The notes under the pieces: generated by a model | Told to the model about the DNA's origin: nothing | The model's input: only the letters and a program-made list of their open reading frames with translations | Databases searched by the model: none | Assembly (NCBI GenBank): GCA_022885665.1 | Contig: JAGQDJ010000175.1 | Span: 120,367 to 184,366 of the forward strand | Origin: Triops longicaudatus | Lineage: Eukaryota > Arthropoda > Branchiopoda > Notostraca > Triopsidae | Reading direction: 5' to 3' | DNA length: 64,000 nucleotides | Shown here: positions 11,101 to 21,843 of the stretch, in pieces | Layout: each line of letters starts with the position of its first letter | Numbering within the stretch: the stretch's first letter is position 1 | Translations under genes and position numbers: made by a program

Positions 11101-14100
11101 ATTAAGTCTATCCTGTGATAAATATGTACCTATTGATTTGTTGTTTTACCTTTTTCTTGTATTCTAGTAACTTTATTCATTCTGTTTTAATTTTATTTTT
11201 CTTATGTAATTTATTCCTGTTTACGCTTCAAATCAATTCTGATCATTTGCATACTTGGATTTATGTAGAAAGGGTCAAAGGAAGAACGTCCCCGAAGCAT
11301 CGCGGATCGACTTTCCAAGTTAGAAACTTCCCAGATCGGTTGGAAACATCGTGTTGGAGAAAAAGATGCGGTGCGATTTACTGTAGCGGGGAAAATGGGG
11401 TTGGGCAATCCTACGGCGCCAACAACAGGAGCAATCGACAAGGAAGCAAGACCGGCCACACCTAACTCCGCCGCTGAAGGCACTCCCATGGTCAATCGAG
11501 CGAAGAAAACGCCAAAGTTGTTAGCGTTTAAGGACAAAAGTGTGTCCGAAAGCACTTCTTCGCCCTCCACACCCTCGCTACCGGTCATGGATACCACGCC
11601 TTTCGGTCGTTCTTTGTCTGCGCAGGACACAAAAGGTAACGACGGGAATATCGTACTTCTATTAGTCATTAAATGCCCTAAGTTGCTTTACTTTGGAAGA
11701 TTAATATAATGTACATTGTTTTAGACGGAGAATTGACTATAGGCGTAGTCAAAAGTAGCAGCCGTGTGCAGGTGCCCCGCCCAGATGACGAAACCTTTAC
11801 TGCCTTTTACAAAGGAAGCCAAGAGATTGTTGTTAGCCAAGAATTTGAGCTTAAAGAAGAAGACTTCGATCGGATTATTGAACAGTCAAGAGAAATGTGA
11901 GTGCAATGGATTTTTTCCGTTATTTGATTTAAAAATAACATTTTTCTTGCAAATGATTATGTGTTCTCATTTATATATTTTTGTTACGTTATTCTTACTT
12001 GTTCTTTAATATTTATCTTGATTTTGTTTTTAGGTTGGTACAGAGAAGATCAGTCAAGATTCAACGAAGGAAGTTCAAGTCACGAAATCCCGTCAAGTCC
12101 TTAGCTGCCCGTACTGATATTCAGGATGAATATGATGAGATTGTGACGGATTTTCCAGAACAGCAAGTTCGGCGCATGAAGCTAGAGCAATGTAAGTTTT
12201 AGACCTTTCAGAATATTACAGAAAGTCTATTAATTCTGTCTTTATAACACATTTATAATTTCAGTGGCACAGTCATCCAATCTAGCAGTAGAAGCTTTAG
12301 CGGGGTTGGCTAGTAAGGAAGATTTTAGTGCAGTGACGTTAAAATCTGCTGTGAACGGAAACAAGCATGGCGATACGCTTCACCTACTGCAAGTAAAAGG
12401 TCGACGCCATGTACAAACGCGTTTGGTGAAGCCCTCTTATCAAAGTATTAGCGCTGGTGATGCGTATTTACTCATAACACCTGACCAAGTAAGTCAAACT
12501 ACTTCACTTTTGTTGTCTTGTGAAAGAAAATTTGAGAGTAATGCAATTATGTTTCCTTCTGTAAGATTTATCAATGGATGGGCGAGTTTTCCAACGTGAT
12601 TGAACGAGCACGGTCAGCTGAAGTGGCAGCCATGATTGCCCAGAAGAAACAGCTAGGCTATGCCGGTACAGGAACCATTATCGTGATCGATGATGAGAAA
12701 AAATCTGGTCGGCCCAGTCATGTAAAGCAATTCTGGCAACTCTTGGGGGCACCCGAGGGCAAAAGTTGCCCCCAGCGTAAGTATTTCCTTTTTCTTTTCT
12801 AGTGCATTCTTCGAATTTGCCACATTTTTTCCTCTGTACCTCAAAACAAATTAAGAGCTCTTGTACTTTTCCAAGCAACGTTCCGTTAATATTACCTAAA
12901 ACATTACCAGCGGAAATCGGGCGGAAATAATTCGTTACACCCGACGGTTGAACAGAGTAGAAAGGGAATTTTCAAAGACCATTATTTCCAGTTTTGTCAC
13001 TTATAGTGTCGTTTGTAGTCCTTGAAAATTCTCATATAGAAATATAACGGAAGTACTCCTAAACTTTCTTCTCTTTTCCTGCTTAAATAAAGAGCCTCTC
13101 TGTCATAAACGTTGTAAGCGGATTTTGTCTCCAAGTCTTGAATTTTAGCTCCTATGGGCTAATTAAATTCTTTCCGAAATAACTGGCATGATTTGTCGTT
13201 AAACAGCTGCTGGTAAACCGGAAGAGGATGAGATGTTCGAAGCGGCCGTGATTGACACAAATATGGTCTATGAAGTATCTGAAGATGAATTGACACCCTT
13301 GGAGGAGTACTGGGGCTCGTTGCCGAAGATTGAAATGCTGGACTGGAAGAAAGTAAGCCTTCGTTATTAAAAATTAATATTGTTTTACTCTGTCTTTACG
13401 TTCTTAGATATTCCCTTCCTTGTCCTACTTCCCTTAGGAACATGTAAAGGAAAATTGCGCCCTAAAATTAAACGCTTAGCCGTAGTCTGAGTTATTACTA
13501 CCCATCAGTTGTGTTTCACATTATTTTGGAATTTTTATCAATTTGGAGTAGAGAATGAACTAAATGAACTAATACTGCTATACGAGGGAGAGCGAAATTG
13601 CAACACATAAAGTCTCTATTGTTTCGTTCTGATGTTATTAATGTTTTGTATTCTTGTATTCCCAGGTGTTGGTATTTGATTTCGGTGGAGAGTGTTACGT
13701 TTGGCAAGGAAAGCATGCTTCTATGTCTTTAAGGAAGCGTGGAATGCAGTTGGCCAAAGCTCTGTGGGAAGAAGGTTATGACTACAGCGAATGTGACGTC
13801 AATCCATTGGATCCTCTGAAAGTGCACAATTTAGCCGCGTCGGGTCCTCAAAGACCTTCCTGGGCCTTATTAACTCGCGTCAACCACCACATGGAAACGG
13901 TGCCGTTCCGGGAAAAGTTCTTGGATTGGCCTGATACGTCGCGTTTGATTAAATTGAAAGGAAGCAGCAGTGACTCAGCAGAAGACAAAAATTCTGAGCC
14001 TACCATTTCAGCTTTAGTTCCGTACGATGCCCAACTTATGCTCAAAGCTGAAGTCACAGAACCAGATCTCGAATTAGACGGAACACATTTAGGCCGAGGC

Positions 14101-16754
14101 AAGGAGTACTATGACGTTGCAGTACGTTTTCGATTTATTATAATTCCATTTATTAAATTAATCTCTAACAAATTTATGTGTATTTAATTTGTACACATGG
14201 GTTCACTGTTACAGGAGAGAAGACAACACGAAATTACAACGCTTGGGATCTCAGTGTGGCATATTTTGGATTACGAGCCGGTACCTTTGTCAGAAGCGTC
14301 ATGGGGCCAATTTCACGCTGGTGATACATACATAGTACGTTGGTCTTACCGAGTGATGGTTACAGGTAATTTGTGTCGCTGTGTTTTGTCGGAATACCTA
14401 AAACGGTGGCATTCAATGTAGGTCGCGATTTGAAAGGGAATGCTTCGAAGCACGGTTGTTTGGGTCGAGATCGTTGTGCCTATTGGTTTTGGCAAGGCAA
14501 GCAATCTTGTGTGACAGAACAAGGCATTTCTGCTTTAGCGACAGTAGAACTAGACAGTGAACGTGGGCCACAGATTCGAGTCACCCAGGGTCACGAGCCG
14601 CCTGCTTTTTTGGCGCTCTTTAGGGGGAAAATGACGGTTCATCTTGATAAACGAGGCGAGCCCAGTGATTCGATAGGTAAGTTGATTTTGCTTGTGTACA
14701 TTTCTTCGGCTTTTTCGTCGCCACCTTTATTAGAAGGTGTTTTCTTTTGCTATAAAGAGGAAATTTCAATACTGTCGTTTGGTGTCTAGGCCCTTGGAGA
14801 TTGTATCTGTTGCGAGGAGAACGAGAAAATGAAGCCTGTTTGGTAGAAATTCGACGTTCAGTTCACGCTTTGAGGAGCCGAGTGTCCTTTGCGTTAATCA
14901 ATAGCCACACGGGCTGCATTTATGTCTGGCACGGAGCAAAAGCTCAGAAACACACAAGACAAGCCATTATGACAGCTGTGCAGGCCATTAGGGACTCGAA
15001 ACCGACCGAATATGGGTTTGCCGTGTCGGGCAAGATTGTCGTGAAAGAGCAGTACGAGGGAGCGGAAACCAAGGACTTCTGGGAAGGTAATTCATTCACA
15101 TCTCGCCACTCTGCACTCCCCATATATAAAGAACATCAACTGAATTTCGTTAGTGAAAACTCCCATTTCCTGTCCTCTTTGAAATCCCATTCGCTATATC
15201 AAACCCATCGTTGAGCTTAGCTAAGTGTTTCTTACAAATCTAATTCAAACTAAAGCTAGTCTTACTTGGCATAACGAAGTCAAACTACACAAACAAAAAA
15301 CTAAACAAACGTCTTTGCGCAAATTACGCGTTCGCGCAAATTATCAATTTATTTTATTAATTTTTAATACAACCATTTGTTTAGGTATGGGCGGCGGCAA
15401 CCGTAATTTGTACCACTCTTTGTTGGAAAGCACGTTAAGATTCGATTACACGCCTAAATTGTTCCATCTGACGTCGAGTACAGGCCAATTTACGGCAGAG
15501 TTGGTACTGTGCCCCTTTAGAAGTCCACAGATGACGTGCCCGTATCCTTTCTTACAAACAGACTTGTATAACGCCCGTCAACCAGGTAACTGCCACAAAA
15601 TTCCCTTTTTTCTTCCATCTTTGCCTGTATTTGTTCGGGCATCATGATGAAGTGAGCCAGCTGGTTCTTATTGATCGTCTTTTTTTTAGCTTTGTTTCTG
15701 TTGGATAACCATCACGAGCTGTGGCTGTGGCAAGGCTGGTGGCCCTATAATGCAGAAGATGCTAATGAGGTAGGATCCACCGGCACGTGCTCGTCGCCAT
15801 TGAGATGGGCCGCAGAGCGGAAATGTGCCTTGGAAACTTGTCTCCGGTACGCCGAAGCCTTAAGCGCACAACAACAAGGCGGTAGCAACGCGTCTACCAT
15901 ACCGGCCTACCTTGTCAGCGCTGGTCTAGAACCTTTGGCTTTTACGTGCCTTTTCCCTGAATGGGAACCTCGAGATGATGTGGCGAACCTCAATATCCAA
16001 GTATGGAAAACAAGAAAAATAAGTTAGACTTCTATATTGCTCTCGTGCTATTTTCGAGAAAGAAGAGTTCGCTAACCTTCTTTGCAAAGCCTGGGAGATT
16101 TTGTCCAAGATCGAAAGCTCTTAAATGTCGCAGCAAGTTTTACAGTTCTCTGGAAACTTGTGTAGGATAGCATCGTTAAATTTTCAAGTATGTCTGGATA
16201 GAGAAAAGTAGAGGATATAACGTTTACTTTAAGAATCCCTGAGCTTAGTAGTTTAAAAGCGCTAGTTTGCTTTTCGGCAGTTTTTTCATCTCTCTAATGT
16301 GGTTTAAAAGTTTTTAAATTGAGTTTTTTAGTTTTGCCATAAGAGAGTTTTTTACACTTTTGTTTGCACTTATTACTCTTTCTTTTGCTTTTTTGATTCA
16401 TGGCCCAGAACACTAATTCATTTGAGTATTGCATTCACAGGAAGGACGTCGAGCTGGAGAGCAGTTGATGGTTTCTGAAGTACTGGAACGCCTCAGCAAG
16501 ACGATTTATACGTTACAAGAATTGCAAGAAAGACCGTTGCCCGAGGGAGTCGATCCATCAAGATTGGAAGCGTACCTAAGTCCAGAAGACTTCCAAGTAA
16601 TATCAGCCTTTTATCAGTTCCTTTCGAATGAAATTCAAGCTAACGTTGAGCTTGTGAATTCTTTCAGGAAACTTTTCACATGACCAAAGACGAATTTTAC
16701 GCATTGCCGTCATGGAAGCAAACCAATTTGCGAAAAGATGTGGGCTTGTTTTGA
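3364..16754 (+). CDS. Svil: Supervillin (villin/gelsolin superfamily), 19 exons, 5' end missing
   Basis: Supervillin is a peripheral-membrane scaffold that links F-actin and myosin II to the plasma membrane. I rebuilt 19 exons; every junction has GT..AG and matching phase. The sum is 5705 nt: a 2-nt split codon, 1900 codons and TGA. Residues below count from the first whole codon at 3366. Residues 1-700 are disordered, Ser/Glu/Arg-rich and carry ILK modules. Residues 770-1070 are the conserved supervillin linker. Residues 1080-1820 hold about five gelsolin-like repeats. Residues 1850-1900 are a villin headpiece ending in GLF. Human supervillin is about 2200 residues, so the extreme N-terminus is missing. 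The first exon opens at an acceptor (branch-point-like ACTAAC at 3331, pyrimidine tract, TAG) and is open upstream of the first ATG. Upstream exons therefore exist, probably outside the window. Family assignment is very secure from the gelsolin and headpiece sequence. Confidence 0.95.
5486..5683 (+). CDS. Svil: Possible supervillin cassette exon (198 nt, phase 1-1)
   Basis: Between exons a and b lies an open stretch that is much richer in GC than its flanks. It could be bounded by an acceptor (..CACTCTAG) and a donor (TCAG|GTTTGG). It enters and leaves in phase 1, the same phase as the flanking junction, so inclusion would add 66 residues without a frameshift. The predicted peptide is Pro/Arg/Gln-rich (for example LLPPTPPRRRRLNLSRFQ). 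The donor is not a strong match (GTTTGG) and the pyrimidine tract is short. It could be an alternative exon or chance. Vertebrate supervillin (archvillin) is known to have differentially spliced N-terminal exons, which makes the idea reasonable but not proven. Confidence 0.4.
6036..6372 (+). CDS. Svil: Supervillin exon b: end of disordered region, last two ILK modules
   Basis: The acceptor is TTCTTTTATAG and the donor ACGAG|GTAAAA; phase is 1 in and 2 out. It continues the acidic, Ser-rich N-terminal region. It carries a variant module GVLKKD (6137) and an exact SILK (6191), so the array is split across the intron. Confidence 0.88.
6373..9280 (+). other. Svil: Supervillin intron b-c (2.9 kb)
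   Basis: This is the longest complete supervillin intron. It contains the 394-bp inverted-repeat element at 7614-8007. It also contains an unexplained 180-codon open frame at 8668-9210 that I do not recognise and treat as probably random. Confidence 0.8.
7614..8007. mobile_element. Inverted-repeat (foldback/MITE-like) element with 151-bp arms
   Basis: The left arm 7614-7764 and right arm 7857-8007 are imperfect reverse complements over their whole length, separated by 92 nt. Matching blocks include GTATACCACTT, TTAAATGG, GCTGTGAACGATT and GGTGAAGTCG, each in reverse complement in the other arm. There is no ORF. The form fits a miniature inverted-repeat transposon or foldback element. I could not define a target-site duplication, so the superfamily is unknown and the true ends may lie slightly further out. 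Confidence 0.8.
9281..9496 (+). CDS. Svil: Supervillin exon c: linker region
   Basis: The acceptor is GATTACAG. The first base completes an AGC codon (phase 2), and the exon leaves in phase 2 before GTAAGA. It contains SVRQRLQRLEAQAV, which resembles the R-L-x-x-L elements of later exons. There is no recognised fold. Confidence 0.85.
9497..10394 (+). other. Svil: Supervillin intron c-d
   Basis: This is AT-rich intron sequence. I see nothing in it beyond the splice sites. Confidence 0.75.
10395..10457 (+). CDS. Svil: Supervillin exon d: 63-nt small exon
   Basis: The acceptor is CTCATTAG and the donor CAAAG|GTACAT; phase 2 in, phase 2 out. It encodes about 21 Gln/Glu/Ser/Thr-rich residues. 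It is supported by frame alone: exon c can also join exon e directly in the same phase, so it may be skipped in some transcripts. Confidence 0.65.
10458..10856 (+). other. Svil: Supervillin intron d-e
   Basis: I see nothing in it beyond splice signals. The ORF starting at 10494 reads through intron and is not supported. Confidence 0.75.
10857..10983 (+). CDS. Svil: Supervillin exon e: conserved linker helix
   Basis: The acceptor is TTTTCGTAG and the donor GAGAAA|GTAAGTG; phase 2 to 0. It begins RLSSLQKSGETEWKKRV, which matches the R-L-x-x-L-Q-x-x-G-E-x-x-W segment of the supervillin middle region. Acidic residues follow. Confidence 0.9.
11269..11635 (+). CDS. Svil: Supervillin exon f: linker with second R-L..W-K helix
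   Basis: The acceptor is TTTATGTAG and the donor AAAG|GTAACG; phase 0 to 1. It carries SIADRLSKLE..GWKHRV followed by RFTVAGKMG, a signature of the supervillin middle region. The rest is a Thr/Pro/Ser-rich spacer. Confidence 0.93.
11725..11896 (+). CDS. Svil: Supervillin exon g: linker (PDDETFTAFY segment)
   Basis: The acceptor is GTTTTAG and the donor AAAT|GTGAGT; phase 1 to 2. It contains PDDETFTAFYKG, the counterpart of the conserved P-D-D-D-E-T-F segment of supervillins, then an acidic stretch. Confidence 0.93.
12034..12191 (+). CDS. Svil: Supervillin exon h: basic linker before the gelsolin repeats
   Basis: The acceptor is GTTTTTAG and the donor CAAT|GTAAGT; phase 2 to 1. A basic run (VKIQRRKFKSRNPVKSLAAR) is followed by an acidic helix. 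NPVKxLAAR is a recognisable supervillin element. Confidence 0.93.
12265..12488 (+). CDS. Svil: Supervillin exon i: start of gelsolin-like repeat 1
   Basis: The acceptor is AATTTCAG and the donor CAA|GTAAGTC; phase 1 to 0. It contains LLQVKGRRHVQTRLV and SAGDAYLLI, the beginning of the first gelsolin-like repeat of supervillin. Confidence 0.95.
12566..12776 (+). CDS. Svil: Supervillin exon j: gelsolin-like repeat 1, continued
   Basis: The acceptor is TTCTGTAAG and the donor CAGC|GTAAGTA; phase 0 to 1. It begins IYQWMGEFSNVIERA, a near match to the supervillin W-x-G-E-F-x-N-V-I-E element, and ends with the F-W-x-L-L-G motif. Confidence 0.95.
12777..13206 (+). other. Svil: Supervillin intron j-k
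   Basis: I see only intron sequence with a clean donor (GTAAGTA) and acceptor (AAACAG). Confidence 0.8.
13207..13352 (+). CDS. Svil: Supervillin exon k: gelsolin-like repeat 2, start
   Basis: The acceptor is TTAAACAG and the donor AAA|GTAAGCC; phase 1 to 0. The E-D-E-M-F-E-A-A-V-I element and the EEYWGSLPK segment are characteristic of supervillin. Confidence 0.94.
13353..13665 (+). other. Svil: Supervillin intron k-l
   Basis: I see only intron sequence with GTAAGCC at the donor and TTCCCAG at the acceptor. Confidence 0.8.
13666..14121 (+). CDS. Svil: Supervillin exon l: gelsolin-like repeat 2 and following spacer
   Basis: The acceptor is TTGTATTCCCAG and the donor GCA|GTACGTT; phase 0 throughout. 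It contains VLVFDFGGECYVWQGK, then CDVNPLDPL and EKFLDWPD, all diagnostic supervillin blocks. Confidence 0.96.
14215..14365 (+). CDS. Svil: Supervillin exon m: gelsolin-like repeat 3, start
   Basis: The acceptor is TGTTACAG and the donor ACAG|GTAATT; phase 0 to 1. It contains VWHILDYE and GQFHAGDTYIVRW, typical of the third gelsolin-like unit. Confidence 0.95.
14422..14676 (+). CDS. Svil: Supervillin exon n: gelsolin-like repeat 3, continued
   Basis: The acceptor is AATGTAG and the donor ATAG|GTAAGT; phase 1 to 1. It contains CAYWFWQGK, ALATVELDSERG and a G-x-E-P-P-A-F-L segment. The intron before it is only 56 nt, the shortest in the gene. Confidence 0.95.
14790..15086 (+). CDS. Svil: Supervillin exon o: gelsolin-like repeat 4
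   Basis: The acceptor is GTGTCTAG and the donor GAAG|GTAATT; phase 1 to 1. It contains RLYLLRGE, LRSRVSFALIN and YVWHGAKAQKHTR, the pattern of the fourth gelsolin-like unit. Confidence 0.95.
15385..15585 (+). CDS. Svil: Supervillin exon p: gelsolin-like repeat 5, start
   Basis: The acceptor is TTGTTTAG and the donor CCAG|GTAACT; phase 1 to 1. It contains PKLFHLTSSTGQF and PFLQTDLYNARQP, which align with the fifth unit of supervillin. Confidence 0.94.
15690..16000 (+). CDS. Svil: Supervillin exon q: gelsolin-like repeat 5, continued
   Basis: The acceptor is TTTTTTTAG and the donor ATCCAA|GTATGG; phase 1 to 0. It contains LLDNHHELWLWQGWWP, RWAAERKCALET and AGLEPLAFTCLFPEW, all strongly conserved in the family. 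Confidence 0.96.
16001..16440 (+). other. Svil: Supervillin intron q-r
   Basis: I see only T-rich intron sequence between the last gelsolin-like exon and the headpiece linker. Confidence 0.8.
16441..16596 (+). CDS. Svil: Supervillin exon r: headpiece linker and start of villin headpiece
   Basis: The acceptor is GCATTCACAG and the donor TTCCAA|GTAATA; phase 0 to 0. A helix (LSKTIYTLQELQ) leads into RPLPEGVDPSRLEAYLSPED, the first half of the villin headpiece. Confidence 0.95.
16668..16754 (+). CDS. Svil: Supervillin exon s: villin headpiece and stop
   Basis: The acceptor is TCTTTCAG in phase 0. It encodes the headpiece core (FHMTKDEFYALPSWKQ, then NLRKDVGLF) and stops with TGA at 16752-16754. 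The C-terminal GLF is where villin-type headpieces end, so the C-terminus is complete. Confidence 0.96.
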   Translation, partial: ETFHMTKDEFYALPSWKQTNLRKDVGLF

Positions 16755-17825
16755 TGGGAAAGAAGGCATTTTTGGAGAAAGATAAACAAAACTTGTGATA
16801 TGTACAGTTCTTTCTTCCGTAAGCTGAGAAGAAGAGGACAATCAAGATCAGCCAATTGAGTCCTACAATAGTTCGGTAGCGCTGTGAGAGAAAATGTTAT
16901 CAAAGACCGTGTTTATCTTTTAAAAGTGGTTCAGGTTGTGCCTTTCCTTTTTTGCTCTTACGTTTTTCTCTTAATTTCGCCTTGAAAAGTTTACAAGACT
17001 AGGGCCCAAAGCAAACTCCTTGCCTTCTGTTTCGGGAAGCACAAAGTTTTCGAGCCACTTTGGTCCCAGGAATGCTTTTATTAATCTTTTTCATTTCCTT
17101 ATCGTTAACAAAATATTTAAAGAAAAGTCTTACCTCGTCGTTAAGAAAAAGGGCTTCACATACTTTTTCTCCCCCGCTGAATTTTCAACGGTGCTGGGGC
17201 AGAAAATTTGCTACCTTTATTGCTGCCGTCGAAGACCAGAAAATTTTTATGAAATGTATTGTACATACGGAAGTAAATTGGTGCTGTATTTTAGTGTTGT
17301 TAGTATTTATTTCAGGATCATTATCACCTCTCACGTACAGTCGTAGGTTAATTAATCTTTAGAGGCCTAGGGGGTTGTTCCATCAAGTGCGTCACTCCTC
17401 TGGGTCGTCATTTTCAGAAGAGGCCTTTTGGGCTCCTAGATCTCAAGATTTCTCGAAGTTCTGTTCTTGGCGTGTAAAGCTCCATTTTGTGTAAGAAAAA
17501 AAAAACTTCGGTAAAAGATCCGCTCCTTCGCTGTGTTGTCGATTGCGTGTCAACTGTCATAGGCATGAATAACGTTTGGGCATACGTTGGATACGAGAAT
17601 AGGTTGCATGGGGTTCCTGCATTCGTTGACTTTAACGCTTTAAGGATATTTTGCTCCTTAACTGAGCTATTAAATGTGAACCTAGTGAAAAGCGGGACAA
17701 AGCGAAGTTCTTTTCTGGCAGAAGCATTGCTGGCTAAATTACTCTGTGAAGTTTAGTCAACAAAGGAACGTAGGGAGTTTACTTTTTCTCGAAAGCATGG
17801 GGACAATGCAGGCGTGCGTGATAAG

Positions 17826-17831
17826 AATAAA
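17826..17831 (+). terminator. Svil: Candidate supervillin polyadenylation signal (AATAAA)
   Basis: This is the first canonical AATAAA I find on the plus strand after the stop codon, about 1.1 kb downstream. An ATTAAA variant occurs near 17668. No transcript evidence is available. Confidence 0.3.
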
Positions 17832-20800
17832 TTGCTTCACAATCCTGTGCATGGACTTTTCATAAGTCATTCAGGACTAGGGAAAGGGGCGCTTTTTAAG
17901 AATTGAAGCTTTGTGGAAATGTCTGTTCGGACTTTTACGGGCGCGCGTTTTGCGGGCATCTAATTGCAGTGTTTGAAAAAGATTGGATGGCGCTCATAGG
18001 GTCCGTTTCTATACCTGGCACGCTCTGTTTGCTTTTCAGTGTCATGGATACGATCCTCTTAATGGTCTTTCACGCTTCTGAGTAAGGAAAGGAGAAAAGC
18101 TCGGATTTTCCAATCAAGTCTAATGGCTACACGAGTCCCATTGACACATCCTGTAATTACCTTGAAAGGTTAGAGTTTGAATGGATGAAAAGAATGGCGA
18201 CATTTCCACAGTGATATTTGCAAATAATAACGCTGGAAATAAATCCAGGGAACTCGAGTGTGTAAGATAGGAACTGTACGGAAGCCTTTTTTCGCTTCTA
18301 GTGGAACGAAGCAATGAAATTTGAACAAAAACTTTGAAAATAATTAATAATGTTAGCTTTCCAGATTCTGAAAGAGATCGAAAGTCCGCACGACACTGTT
18401 TTGCAGCGATCCGCTCTGAGAAGACATTAGGGAACAAAATAAAATTAGTGAGTCCGTTTATTTTTTATTATTACCGGTACAAAAATACAAAAAAAATTAT
18501 GAAAAAGTAAAAACCGGCAAAAGACACTCCTGTTATGATCGTAAAGACGGTGTCGACATTAGGGAGTGAGTAACTTTCCTCACATGCTGTTACATGACCG
18601 ATTCTCAATTTCAGTAACTTGTAAAGCTTCAACATTTTCTTCTTACAATAAATAAAATATTTTTCCTAAGTATAAACGACAGTCGCTACTTACTGGTCGG
18701 CTTGAAAAGGCAGGACTAACCCGTTAACCTGGTAGAATCTTACGATGTCAAACTTCAGTTAGATTGCAAATTGAAATGGATCAAGACGACACGGTTAGGG
18801 CAATCCGGAGTTTGGACATAACGTGCTCCCCACCTGAGTGACATTTTTCATTCGAAGCGCGGCTAATTTGATTCGGATAGCATTAAAACTGACAGGAGAT
18901 TAGGATTAGTAAGCTTTAAAGCGCGTATCGATTTGTCGTTTGCGAACATACCGTGCGTCGTGCTGTGAACCAAGTTACTGAATCATCATGAGTCGCAACA
19001 AAATGTAAATACGCTCGAAGTGCCAATTTACCCCAAGAATGCTTTGTAAACTTTAGTTAGTTTCTGTAGAAGTTATTGCCCTAGAACAGTTAGAGTAGTT
19101 GATTGTACGTCATTCTCCACCCTACGTACCTAAACAAGGATCTGAAATTAACGTATAAAAGGTTGGGAGTTGTCTCCGGTTTATGCAAGAAGATCACGGA
19201 AGAAATGCATTCGCAGAGCTAATTGTACGTTGAAGAGGTCCGTTCACTTACATTACGGCATTTACAGCGTGCTGAAGGATTGTCCATTCTGCAAATGTCG
19301 AATGTCTTTCCGTGCTACTGCAACATCTATACGCTAAATACCTTAAATATATCTCGCGCACCGGCGATTTTGCAAGTATAAAACGAGCTGCTGCAACAAA
19401 AACTCCGCTCTTGCTGGCAGAGATCGTTTAGCCCATGACTTGAGATATTCTTGTTAAGATCGGGTGAAAGTTCACGTAGTACCGCTTGTCAGGAATCTTG
19501 TAGCGCAAGAGTTCTTGACATAGGTCCACGAACCCATTTAGGGTTCACAAGGTAGGTTACGTGAGTACATAATTTCTCGAAGAGTCAGTCTGGTGTGTCG
19601 GTATTCAATTGTCATTACCAGAAGAATGGGTAGTGCCTCAGAACTCGTGCCGTGGCTTCACGGCGTGCGTCAGATGTGAAAGTGAGTCCGCGACTGCCAA
19701 GAAAGGTATAAAAGGTCCTTCTTTAGTTCCTAATTGTAGGATTCTCTTCGTTCACTTGGTTCACTGCACTCTTTGATCCGCTTTCAGGGTGGAGAAAGAC
19801 CCACAATTCATCTTTTGAAGCCAGTAAAGCTGCCTTATATCTCCCTTAACATACACAAACAAGTCGGTAATGCCTTACTTCCCTTGTGGTACCCTGTTTT
19901 AATTAACCTCTCCTAATCTTGACATGTTTTCTCTTGCTTTGGACGTTTCCAGGTAGGTAGGTACCACTATCACGTAAGAGTATATACGTGTGTTTCCTTT
20001 GATTTCTGAGCCTTATAGACTGGTGGACTTAAGAGAAGAGCAGGGAGAATTTCCTTTTGTCAGAAATGTTTGTACATTTTCCCTGTGAGGCTTAGGCAAA
20101 GGAGCTTTATTCTAGGTTTGTGTACCGAGCTTCAACTTGCGGATGTACTGGCACCTTATTTCTAAAGCATAACAACCGTAAAGCCACCACCGTACGAACA
20201 ACCCCATAAGTCTTCCTTGTGACACTCTGGAAGCACTTAATCCTGGGGCTCTTTTAGAAAAATTCTAGGTTGTTGCCATAGCTAAAGCTTCGTTCTTCCC
20301 TGGCTGGAACCAGGATTCTGGTGTTTGCGTTTCATTTCACTCTCGCTTTGTAAGAGGATTGCGTTTTTATACACTTACGAACTATTGGAAAGCTTCGTAT
20401 GTAGTAACGTGAGGGAATTCACTATGTCTAAACGACGCTAACGAACTTATCTTCTGTAGCTTATGAGAGTGGGTTCCGTACAGTGGCTTATATTGTAACA
20501 ACTACAACAAAAGATAAAAAAAATGTTGACAGTGTGTTCGTTGAAAGTTGAGTACTACTGTTACAACTCGGCTTTCGAATCAGCCATTGAAAAATAAATA
20601 AAACATTCATTGAAATGAGTCGCATTGGTAGCTTACTTATTTTTTCAGCTTAGTAATGAGAATCACAAGACAATCTCTGTCACTGTAACTACTAGTCAAT
20701 GATATTCGTTGCTATAGCTACAGCTATGACAGTTTTTCCCTGAAGTTTGATTGTGTTTTGAAAGGGAATACTCCGTTGTCTGAGAAAAAAACGAGTTCGA

Positions 20801-21843
20801 ATCCTTAAAGCTTGAAGAAGTTGATTAAGCAGCTTATGTTAAGCGTCTCTTCCGATTTGCGTAATTCAGTGAGAAATTTTCTTCGAAGCAATAGACTTCA
20901 CTTTTTCGTAAACGCGTTTATTGAACCGTTATTTCATTTCACGTTGTAGGAGTTATACTCAATGATAGACGCATCTTTTGTACAGCAAAGAAATGGGATT
21001 TAGGATCGAAAACAAGGTTAAATTTTTTACGTATGCACATTTCACAAGTTTTCTCTTTCCATCCTTCCCGTTTAAGAGCCTGTGTGTGAAACGGACGGTC
21101 CTTCGTGAACGTAAGTCAGCTCTGCAGTAGGCCTACGACGCACGGGAAAAAAGGATTTACATTAACAGGAAAAAAATCCATGTAGTGGGAACGAATTTGA
21201 GCAGTCCGAATTTTATTTTTATTTACTGAGTTAACGGGCAAGAGTTCACGTTACAAAATAGGGTCCAATACTTCTAATGAAGCTAAATTTGTGTTTCTTT
21301 TCAGGGGAGACGAGTGATAAAAGGGGCAAGTTTTTCTGAAAATAGCATGCGGTATATTTTCTTAATATGTTATCTGGTACACAAGAAAGGGAACATTTAA
21401 CTTCTTCCCCCTAAAATTGCGTCTTTTAATAGTTTATCTTTTAAAGGGGCGGCTAGAGAAAACGAATAAGAACGACCAGCAAGGATATCAACGTAGGGAA
21501 TAAAAAACCTTTTAAAGGAAGGGAAGGGAGAAAGGGCGAAAAATAGTAAAAAGGAATTGATTGGTTATTTGAGTCCTTTTTTTGTGTGGTGGCTGTAGTG
21601 GTGATGATGTGGAAGATTATTGCGAGTTCTACAGAGACGCAAGCAGGGTCTAACATTCTAGTAGAACCTAGAAAGGGGTAAAAAGCATAACAATAGGAGT
21701 TTTTAGATATCATTGTTGTGTTATTAGTATATTTTGCATTTTAGTTTAACTGGGACGTGAGTAAAAACGTGCAGGTCATAGGGTGGGGTGTTAGTTTTTC
21801 GTGCACTCGCGGTTAAAATCCGGGTTTTGATACCTGAAAATGA

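Noticed and set aside
20787..20798. GAGTTCGAATCC, B-box-like
   Set aside because: No paired T-stem and no A-box at a suitable distance.
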